NCBI GenBank assembly: GCA_038501195.1
Contig: JBBPUQ010000005.1
Location: 2,728,001 to 2,792,000 of the forward strand
DNA length: 64,000 bases
Source of the DNA: Nemania diffusa
Taxonomy: Eukaryota > Ascomycota > Sordariomycetes > Xylariales > Xylariaceae
Direction of reading: 5' to 3'
Shown: positions 55,161 to 64,000 of the stretch, piece after piece
How positions within the stretch are numbered: position 1 is the first letter of the stretch
How the letters are laid out: each line of letters opens with the position of its first letter
Position numbers and translations under genes: made by a program
The notes under the pieces: generated by a model
Told to the model about the DNA's origin: nothing
The model's database searches: none
Seen by the model: only the letters and a program-made list of their open reading frames with translations

Positions 55161-56981
55161 TATAATATAATTAATTAAAAAAAATATAGCTTTTTTATAA
55201 ATTAAAAAATATAACTAAATTTTTATATAATTAAAAAAAACATTAATATTTTATTTAATATTATAATATTATAAATATAATTTATTTATTATTTTAAAAT
55301 TTTATAAAATATTAAATTAAATTATAAAATTTTTAATAAAAGAATATTGATAATATTATTAATTTTTAAAAAATAATAATTTAAATTAATTAATAAATAA
55401 TTTAAACTATTTTTAATAATAATTAATTATTAAATGTTAAAACATTTTTTTTAAAAATAATATTTAAATTTATAATAAATAAAATAAATTAAACTATTTA
55501 TAAAATATAACTTTTATATTATATATTATTTTAAAAAAATATATTAGTTAATATATTAATAAAAAAATATAACAACTTTATTATATATAAAAAATAAAAA
55601 AAAATACAAAAACATTTAATAATTTTTTAATTAATAAATAATTTAATATATAATATATTTATATAAATAATTAAATAAATTAAACAATTTATAATAAAAT
55701 TATAAAAAAATATAAAAGTTTTATTAAATTTTTAATTAATTATAAAAATATTTAAAAAAAAATAAAAAAACCTTTAATATAAAAATATATTATAAAAAAA
55801 CTACTTTTAATAAAAATAACTTATAATAAATAATTAACAATTTAATTATTTTTAATAAAAAATTTGTAATTTTTAATTATTAATTTTAAATAAATATTTA
55901 AAAATAAATATAGTTTTAATAATATATTAATTATAATAAACTAGTTAAAAAAAAAACATAAATTATATTTTATATTATAAAAATAATTATAAAAAATAAA
56001 TATATAAATATATTACAAAAGTTTTTTTAAAGTTTTTAAAATATTAATTATATTAATATTTAATAAAAAATTTTAATTTATATTTATATTTATAAATAAA
56101 CTATATAAAATCATAAAAATTAAAATAAAATTTTTTATATTTTTTTATTTTAATTAAAAAAACTATATAATTTCAAAAAAACGAAAAAAATTATTAATAA
56201 TTAAAAAATATTATAAATAAATATATAAAACAAAATATATATTTATATTAAAAAAATAACAGTTTTAAATTATTAATAAATTTTTAAATAAGTTTAATTA
56301 TTTAATAATATAACAAATATATAAAATATTAAAAAAAAATAACAATATATTTATATTATAAGTTTTATTATTATAATAATTAATAAATTAATATTATATT
56401 AACTATTTATAAAAATACTTTAATAATTTATTAATAAATTAAAAGCTAATAATTTTAAAAATAAAATATTTAAATTTAAAAACAAAAAAAAAATTTAAAA
56501 TAAAAAAAATATATATAATATAACTATATTATTAAAAGTTATAATATTAAATTAACTAAAAAAAAATAAAACATTAATAATAAATAATATTATATTAAAA
56601 TTTTTAAAAATAGCTTTATATTATTAAAAAACTTTTATAATAATAATTTAAATATAATAAAACTTTTTTTAAATTTAAATTAATAATTATAAATAATATA
56701 AAACAACATTATTAAAAGCTTTTATATTAATAATAATTTATTAATTATATAAAAAAAAAATATCTATATATAAAAACAATATATTTAAAATATATTATTA
56801 TTAAAACTTAACAATATTAATTATAAAAAAGCTATATTATAACTTAATAAAAAAAAAGCTTAATAATTAATAATATAATAAATATTTAATATAAAAATTT
56901 TTTTGTTAAAAAATATTTAATTAAAACTTATATATTTAAATTTTATAATTTATAAACAAGCTATTTTTTTAATAAAAAAAT

Positions 56982-57447
56982 AATTATAAATTAATTAATA
57001 TTAAAATTATTAATTATTTAAATAAATAAATAACTTTATTATATAATTAAATAAATAATTTATTTATTATTACTTTAAACTACTTTATATATATATAAAC
57101 AATTTAGTAAAGTTTATTATAAATAATGCTTATATTTAAGTTTGTAAAAATATAATATAAATTAGAAAAAATAGACCTGCAAAGTTAAATCAAAAGAAAA
57201 AACTTAAAAGCTCCTCTCATTTATTTAATTTACCGATGTGGGGTAGTTCTAAATAAAACTAGTGCTAGAGATATATATAAAGTGGTTTTAGAAAACTTAT
57301 TTTTTAAGACCTTTATACTTGTTTATATTACAATTTTTATATAGAAAAATTTCTAACTTTTTTTTTTATTTTTTTATTTATAGATTTTTTATACAATATA
57401 GCTTTATTTATTTAAAGCTTTGTTTTTTTTATAAACTTTATATAATA
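56982..57447 (+). repeat. B 3' LTR, interrupted by a solo LTR
   Basis: About 237 bp of family LTR sequence (56,982-57,106 and 57,336-57,447) is split by a 224 bp family F solo LTR and its 5 bp duplication. The part left of the insertion is strongly degraded. Confidence 0.86.
57107..57330 (-). mobile_element. Young solo LTR of family F, barely hypermutated
   Basis: 224 bp flanked by a perfect CAATT duplication (57,102-57,106 and 57,331-57,335). In reverse complement it aligns end to end with the LTRs of F1. It keeps GCTCCTCTCAT, ACCGATGTGGGG and AAGACCTTTA, where F1 has only T and A. On the minus strand it contains CCCACATCGG (57,233-57,242), a string I recall from LTRs of other retrotransposons. 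No internal family F sequence accompanies it, so it is a solo LTR. It is the best reference for the unmutated family sequence. Confidence 0.88.
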
Positions 57448-57452
57448 ACTTA

Positions 57453-58076
57453 TATATATATTAAAAATATTTTAAAACATAAAATTAAATTATTTATAAA
57501 AAATAGCAAAAAAAAGCTATAATATAACAATTTTTGCAATATTAACAAATTATTTAATTATTATATATAAATATATAACTTTATAATATTTATTAAATAA
57601 ATAATTGTTTAAAGAATTTATAAATTAATTAATAAATAATTTTTTTATTTAATTATAACAAATATATAATATAAATATAAACAACAAAAAAATAAAAAAT
57701 AAAAAAAAATAAAAAAAAAACAAGTTAAAAATTTTTAATAAATTTAATTATATTTATATTTAATATATTATATATTATTTAATAATTAAATAATAATATA
57801 TTAATTTATTTAATAATATATTTATTATTAATTATAAAAATAATTATATAATATAAAAAAAAATATTAAAGTATTTATTTTTAAAAAAATATATTAAATT
57901 TAAACTTTTTTTAAAAAGTTTAAAACTTATATATAAAAAACATATATTAATTATATAAACAATATAGCTAATATTAAATAATTTATATAATATATAAAAA
58001 AAAGCTTGTTAAATAAGTGCTTTAAATTAAAGCTAGTTACTAATATAACACTAAAGCATATGCACCAAATCTGACA
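57453..58076 (+). repeat. Inner left arm of palindrome E
   Basis: The reverse complement of 58,299 to about 59,045. For example, TATTAATTATATAAAC followed by AATATAGCTA mirrors the right-arm copy. It is more degraded than the right arm: the right-arm equivalents GAAACTTATGTATAAAAAGC and TAGTCTGTACAATGTAC are fully A/T here. Only the last 20 bases, TGCACCAAATCTGACA, look unmutated. Confidence 0.8.
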
Positions 58077-58298
58077 ATTTACTGTGTGCTCCGCTGCGTA
58101 AGCGCTTTGCGCGCGCAGCTCCCGCTCTTTCTTAGCTAAAGGAGAGGACTGCTTTCGTTTTTAACGCCTCCAATCCTAGCCTTTCTAATCTTAGCCCTAG
58201 GTCTTGGGCCCTTGTTAACTTGCAGTCAGGTCTGCAAGTAGGTCTACAAGTAAGTAAATAGGTCAGTTAGTCACCTAGCAGGTAGGTAGGCCGGCTGG
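58077..58298. other. GC-rich, unmutated unique loop of palindrome E
   Basis: 222 bp of roughly half G+C in a region otherwise at or below about 10 percent. All C contexts are present, including CCC, TCC, TC and CG. It contains a strong hairpin (58,093-58,119, GCTGCG...CGCAGC with an inner GCGC-TTT-GCGC). It also has a 12 bp tandem repeat (AGGTCTGCAAGT, AGGTCTACAAGT near 58,228) and TAGGTAGG repeats. No ATG-started frame of useful length exists. As single-copy DNA between the two arms it would be spared by a duplication-sensing mutator, and it may show the native base composition. Confidence 0.8.
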
Positions 58299-58758
58299 TG
58301 TTAGATTTGGTGCATGTGCTCTTGTGTTGTATTAGTGACTAGCTCTAATCTGAAGCAATTATTTAATAAGCTCTTTTTGTACATTGTACAGACTATTTAA
58401 TACTAGCTATATCGTTTATATAATTAATATGTGCTTTTTATACATAAGTTTCAAGCTTTTTAAAAAAAGTTCAAATTTAACATATTTTTTTAAAAATAAA
58501 TATTTTAATACTTTTTTTTATATTATATAGTTGTTTTTATAACTAGTAGTAAATATATTTATGTTTATAATAAATAATAAAACTTTATAATATATAATAT
58601 AAAGTTTAAAATATACTGTTAAATATATTGTAATAAATAAATAATTTATATTATATAAATATATTATTATATAAATTAATATATTGTTGTTTAGTTATTA
58701 AATAGTATATAATATATTAAATATAAATATAATTAAATTTATTAAAAATTTTTAGTTT

Positions 58759-58790
<32 letters not shown>

Positions 58791-59954
58791 TTTTTTATAG
58801 TTATTTTAGTATATATATTTTTATATTTATGTTATATGTTTGTTATAATTAAATAAAAAACTTATTTATTAATTAATTTATAAATTTTTTAAACAATTAT
58901 TTATTTAATAAATGTTATAAAGTTGTATATTTATATATAGTAATTAAATAATTTGCTAATATTATAAAAATTGTTATATTATAGCTTTTTTTTATTGTTT
59001 TTTATAAGTAATTTAATTTTATGTTTAAAAAATATTACTAATATATATATAAATTTTTTGATTTTTTTTTTTTTTTTTTAAAAAAAAATAAAAATAAAAA
59101 CTTTTGTTTTTAATAAGTTATTTATTTATGTATTTTTAAAAAGTTGTTAATAAGCTTTATAAAATATTTATATTGTTGTTACTGCTGTACTTTTTTTTTA
59201 AAAAAAAAAAAAAAAACAAAAAAAAAGAAATTTTTTGCTGCTGTTTTTTTTGCTTTTTTTGTGTTTTAGTATTTGTAATAATATATATACTTTTATTTAT
59301 ATCTGCTATATTTTGCTAACAAACTTTTGTAATAATAAATATGTTTTTGTTTATATTTGTTATATTTTGTTAACAAGTTTGTTTGTTGGTTTTTTTTACT
59401 GTTATTTTTAGTTTTAATAAATTAATAATAAATATATTAAATATTTATAAACATTTTAATAAAAATATAATATTAATTATATTAATTTTTTTTTTAAAAC
59501 TATTAAAATATTTATAAATTATTTATATATTTATACTTTTTTTTGTAATATTTGTTATATTTGTTTTTTATAAGCTTATATATTTATTAATTATTAGTTA
59601 ATAATATTTCTGTAGCAATTTAGTATAATTTTTTAAAATAACTTATAAAATTTTTTATTTATAGTATATTTGTAATATTTTTAAAAATTACTTAAATAAA
59701 ATTTATTAAAAGTTTATAAGCTGTAATAGTTGCTATATATATTGTTTTAACAGCTATATATATAAAACTATATAAGTAGTTTTTTTTTAGTTAATATAGT
59801 TTTAACTAATTAGTTAATTTAAGCTTGTTAATATTTACTAAACTTTTTATATTTTATATAATATTTTTATTAACAGTGTTTTTATTGCTAAGTTTGCTGC
59901 TTTTTGTACTATTGTTTGTATTTTTTTAAGCTTATTAAAAGTTAGTATAAAATA

Positions 59955-59996
<42 letters not shown>

Positions 59997-60041
59997 AAAA
60001 AAAAAAAAAAAAATAACTAGTCGGGGTTTTTAAACTAAACA
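58299..60041 (-). repeat. Right arm of palindrome E, less mutated
   Basis: 1.74 kb, the reverse complement of 57,453-58,076 followed by 50,298-51,228. It includes a 40-base T run (58,760-58,799) and a 33-base A run (59,958-59,990). The 140 bp next to the loop and the outer end (CTAGTCGGGGTTTTT near 60,017) still hold TC, CC and GA. The middle has lost them but keeps many TGT and AGT. Confidence 0.8.
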
Positions 60042-60043
60042 TA

Positions 60044-63000
60044 AGCTACTGTAGTAGCAAAATTATTTATATATAAAAAGTGCTTTTTAAGCAGGTTTTT
60101 TTTTTTTTTTAAATATATATAGTTTAATAAATTTTAAATTATATTACTTTTGCTTTTTTTATTTTTATTTAACTAACTTGTTTTAAATAACTATTAGTTA
60201 TAATTATTTATTTTGTAGCTATTTTATTAATTTTTTGTTTATTAACTAATTTTTGAACTAGTTAATAATAGTTAAAACATTTATAAAAAATTTAAATTAA
60301 TAAAAAAATATAACTAGTTTTAACTATATTAAAAATATAAACTATTTTTAAAATATAAAAGCTTTAATAAACTTATTAGTAATTATTTTATTAATAAATA
60401 TATATTTTATTATAAAGTTTTTATACTTAATTTTTTAATGTAGTTAATAGTTATATATATTTATATATTTTAATTTAGTATATAAAACTACTATTTTTTT
60501 AGTAATTAGTTTTATAGTTTATTAATTATTATATTAAATATATATATATTAGCTATTAAAACTAATATTAAATTTATTAATTAGTTAGTTAATATATATA
60601 GTTTTTTTAACTGTTTATATAAAAGTAAAAAGTTCAGCTTTAGTAATAAATATAATAATTATATTTTGTTTATTAGCTTTTTATTTTATAATATTATTAA
60701 AAAGCTTTATAATATAAATTTAAAAGCTTTTTTAATTAAAAATATTATTACTAAATAAAATGTTATTAATTATTATAAAGTTGTTTTTATTACTAAATTA
60801 TAAAACATAAAATTAAATATTTAATAAATAAAATAAAAGTTTATTAGCTACTTTATAATATTTAAATAATAAATTATAATTAAAACAAACTAATTGTAAA
60901 GTTTTAAACACTATATTAAAATATATAATTACTGCAATATATAGTATAAATTTTATTTTTTGTTAAAATAAATAAATACTAGTTAAAGTTGCAATTTTTT
61001 TATAAAAAAAAAGCTTGCTAGTTTTTATTAAAATATTTAAATAAATATTAAATATTAAATTTTTTAACTTAGTAATTTTTTTAATATAAAAAGTTTAAAA
61101 AAGTTATAAAAAGTTTTTTTGTTTATTTTTTATAACTTTTATTTTTAAAAACTATTATAAATTGTTTTTTTTTATAAAGTTATACTTAATTTTTAAAGCT
61201 TTAATTGTTTTGTTAACTATTTTTTAGCTTTTTTTTTTATAAACTATTATTATATTATTAATATAAACAAATAATAATATTTTACTTTTTAAAAAATAAT
61301 AAAGTTTATAAAATATAAAAATAAATTTTATTTTATAAAATAACTTAATAAGTTTTTTTTGCTATAACAAAAAAAACTTTTATAATTTATATAATATTTG
61401 TTATAATTGAACTATTGTTTTAAACTTTTAATAGTTTAACAATATATATATATAAACTTTTTTAATTAATTTAGCGTTAATAAATATATTTATAATATTA
61501 TATTATTTAAATTTTAAGTTAAATTTAATAGCAATAGCTATTAATGTTTTAAATAATTTTTTTATTAATATGTTAGTATAAATGTTTTTTTTGTTATAAT
61601 TAAATTGTTAATTTTTTTATACTATTAAACAAGTTTTATACTTGCTATAATAGCTATATTTATTAAATTTATATATATATATTTATATATAATTAAATGT
61701 TAAGCTTTTTTATAAAAAGCTTTTTAAAATTTTTTTTTAAATGTTTATTTTAGTATAGTTTTATAAGTATATATATTTAGTTTTGTAAAAATAATTTTTT
61801 AATAAATAATTAACAAATTTGTTGTATTATTTTAGTAAAAAAAGTAAATTTTAGTAATAAATTTTTATTTTTTAAAATAGTAGTTTTTAAAAGTGAGTTT
61901 TTTAGCAGCAGTTAAATAGTTTAAAAGCTTTTCTTTTTTTTTAAGCAGTTTTATTAATATTTAATACTTATAATATTTTGTTATAAAAAGTACTAATTAA
62001 TTTATTTTTAATATTTAATACTTAAAATTAGTTGTTTATATATATATAAGTTTTAAAAAAGTTTATAATTTGTTTAAAAGTTTTTTTTTTGTAAGCTTTT
62101 TTAAAAGCTAATTTTTTTTTATTAATAAAGCTTTTTACAGTATTAAATATTTGTAATAAGTTGTTGTAGCTATATATAGCATTTTTTAACAATTAAATTT
62201 GTTATACTTTTATTATTAACTTGTTGTTAATATATAATATATTATAAAATTTTATTAAATAAAAATAAATAGTTTAATTATTTTGTAATAAATTAAAAAG
62301 TAATATTTTAGCTTAAGTTTATAGTTTATTTTTAGTATGCTTTTTTTTTAAATAAAAATTAAAATAGTTAAGTTAAAAAATTGTTAAATTTAATAATATA
62401 GCAAAAAAAAATTTAAAAAGTATTAAAAGCTTTAGTTTAAATTTAGCGCTTATATAAAAGTATATTTTTTTTAAACGATTTTTTAAAATATTAATTATAA
62501 GCTCGTTTTTTTTTTGTTTTATAAAATCAAGATTTTTTAACGTATTTTTTAGTAGTATATTACTATGTTTGTTATTTTTTAAATAGTTTTTTATATTTTT
62601 GTTTAATTTAAAAGCGTTTTAATATATAATTTTTTTAATTAGCGCTTTATAAGCTTTTAAAAAAACTTTAAAAAGTTTATTTTTAAACTTATTTAAATTT
62701 TTACTAAAGAATTTATTTTTGTTAAAAGTTACATTTTTAGTAACAATTACTTTATTTTTTTGTAATAATTATATATAGTAAGTATTAGTAAACTAATAAT
62801 TTATTAAATAGTTTATTTAAGCTTTAAAATCGAACTTTTAATGCTTGTATTTTTTTTATTTAGTTTGTTAAATTATAACAAATGTTATATAACTAAAAAC
62901 TTTTAAATAAATAAATAACAAGCTTTTTTTATAGCTTATTATATTTTATAAATTATTAAAGTAAAAATAAAACTTTTTATAAAAAGTTCGCTAATAGTTA

Positions 63001-64000
63001 ATTTGTTTAAATATTTAATTATATAAATAAACTATTATATAAACTATTTTAGTTTATAAAAACAAAAAAAACTTATAACTGTTATATATAAAGCTTGTTT
63101 TTAACTTAATAATAGTTTTTATTTTTTTAATTTTATTATTAAAATTTTAAATATATAATAACAAGATTTTAAAAATAATACTGTATTTTTTAATAATTGA
63201 TTTATTAAAATAAGTAATTTTTTATTTTAAGCTAATAAACTTACTATTATATTCGATAGTTTTTATTTTAGCGCTAAAGTAATAATTTATATATTTAATA
63301 TAGTTTTTAAAAATTACTTATATAATATTAGCAAGTTTATTATTAATATAATAATTTTATATATAATTTAAATATTAATTAATTATTAATATTACTTTTT
63401 AAAAATACTTTTTTTAATTAAACTTATTATATTTATAAAAATTAATTACTAAATATACACTTGTTTTTATAACTTTTAAACAAACATTTTATACTATTTT
63501 GCAATACACTTTTGTTTTATTACAAGTTATACAATTAATAATACAGATTTTGTTATTAAAACATAGTATAATCGCTATTTTTTTAGTATAAATTAATAAT
63601 TGTTTTAATAGTTTAAGTTTTAAATATTTAAACTATTAATATTAATAATATAAACTTGTTTTAACTTTTAACTTTTTTATATAAAAATTTAACAAGTTTT
63701 TTTATATATAAAAAATATAAACTATAAATTATATTAAAAAATATTTTATTATATATTAATTATATATATAAATTAAAAAATACAAAAGTACTTTTTAGTA
63801 ATATTTTAAAAAATTAAATTTAGATTTATTTTTTTAATAAACTTTTATATAGTTTAAAACTTATAAAAACACTAAATTTATAGCTATTTTTAAACAATAA
63901 ACTATATTATATAGCTTATATATAATATATTTTTTTAAGCTTTGAATTTTTATATCGATTTTTTTATAGCTATATATACAAATTGTACTATTTTTTGCTA
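60044..64000. other. Less degraded repeat DNA right of the palindrome
   Basis: This 4 kb keeps visibly more G and C than the rest of the window, mainly as GT, GC, AC and CT. It starts with a perfect small hairpin, GCTACTGTAGTAGC (60,045-60,058). I found no LTR pair and no match to families A-D or F. It continues past the window edge and is probably part of another element that went through fewer rounds of mutation. Confidence 0.45.
62373..62759 (-). pseudogene. Unidentified coding-frame remnant, minus strand
   Basis: One minus-strand frame stays open for about 46 codons from 62,759, meets one TAA, then stays open for about 81 codons to a TAA at 62,373-62,375. It has no ATG start. In DNA this AT-rich a stop is expected about every eight codons. 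The product would be rich in Lys, Asn and Phe, as expected if Glu, Asp, Gly and Pro codons had mutated. It includes K-A-Y-K-A-L-I-K-K and F-Y-I-S-A-K-F-K-L-K. I recognise no family. It could be chance in an A-rich strand, or a decayed transposon protein. Confidence 0.25.

Larger units (their letters stand above)
51229..57447 (+). mobile_element. B: gypsy element of the A/B/C family inserted in the left arm of E
   Basis: LTRs at 51,229-51,463 and 56,982-57,447 flank an interior that aligns with A from end to end. B lacks several blocks of A: about 240 bp matching 45,665-45,905, about 180 bp matching 46,140-46,320, and about 110 bp matching 46,440-46,550. The target duplication is ATTTA (51,224-51,228) against ACTTA (57,448-57,452), one C/T difference that hypermutation explains. 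The right LTR is enlarged by a 229 bp insertion, the solo LTR at 57,107 plus its duplication. E continues on both sides. Confidence 0.88.
50298..60041. mobile_element. E: giant palindromic (foldback-like) element, split by element B
   Basis: The left arm (50,298-51,228 plus 57,453-58,076) is the reverse complement of the right arm (58,299-60,041). Alignment is nearly continuous, with mostly transition differences. The ends read TGTTTAATTTAAAAAC on the left and, in reverse complement, TGTTTAGTTTAAAAACCCCG on the right. Each is flanked by TA (50,296-50,297 and 60,042-60,043), as for a TA-targeting transposon. Without B the unit is about 3.5 kb. Only a 222 bp loop is not part of the arms. I saw no transposase. 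It may be a foldback-type non-autonomous element or an inverted duplication. Confidence 0.75.

Noticed and set aside
57319..57522. 67-codon plus-strand ATG frame
   Set aside because: It spans three unrelated pieces: the end of the solo LTR, the end of B's LTR and the start of the E arm. It cannot be an ancestral gene.
58077..58298. The GC-rich island as a host gene exon, tRNA or other RNA gene
   Set aside because: I found no ATG frame of useful length and no tRNA-like cloverleaf or box A/B pattern. It has a hairpin and short repeats only.
1..64000. A mitochondrial genome with GC clusters
   Set aside because: Base composition alone could suggest it, but clean 4-5 bp target duplications around nested LTR elements and transition-only differences between copies indicate nuclear transposons. 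No rRNA, tRNA or respiratory gene is present.

Overview
This 64 kb window looks like a block of transposon-only heterochromatin from a filamentous ascomycete fungus. I see no intact gene. The sequence is extremely AT-rich: bases 12,001-12,300 contain only 14 G or C. Copies of the same element differ almost only by C/T and G/A changes. That is the mark of a repeat-directed C-to-T hypermutation system such as RIP (repeat-induced point mutation). The species cannot be named from this DNA. A pericentromeric or centromeric AT-isochore would fit, but that is inference.

The structure is a set of LTR retrotransposons nested in one another. I worked it out from direct terminal repeats, target-site duplications (TSDs) and fossil pol motifs. 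F1 (46-8,295, + strand, TSD ATTTT) is a full 8.25 kb element. Bases 8,296-23,178 are an older layer without recognisable ends. It holds a tandem-repeat block (10,833-11,695), a plus-strand element remnant (H) and a minus-strand remnant (G) related to F. Element C (23,184-36,813, - strand, TSD ACTAG) follows and is split by element D (25,081-32,095, - strand, TSD TAAAT). After an A-rich stretch comes F2 (39,236-49,287, - strand, TSD ATATA). F2 is an internally deleted F copy split by element A (40,905-47,524, + strand, TSD AATAT). A, B and C are one Ty3/gypsy-type family, and fossil reverse transcriptase is readable in all three and in D.

The right side is dominated by a large palindrome, E (50,298-60,041). 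Its arms of 1.5-1.7 kb flank a 222 bp loop (58,077-58,298) that is about half G+C and shows no hypermutation. Element B (51,229-57,447) is inserted in the left arm. A little-mutated solo LTR of family F (57,107-57,330, TSD CAATT) is inserted in B's 3' LTR. The last 4 kb (60,044-64,000) are degraded less than the rest and contain one long but unidentified open frame.

The observations most worth following are these. Surviving C is almost always preceded by A or G, so the mutator appears to prefer pyrimidine-C, unlike textbook CpA-directed RIP. In all six LTR pairs the 5' LTR keeps more G/C than the 3' LTR. The GC-rich palindrome loop has sharp mutational edges. The nested insertions give a relative chronology: E, then B, then the solo LTR; F2, then A; C, then D. 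There is no sign of a functional host system in this window.
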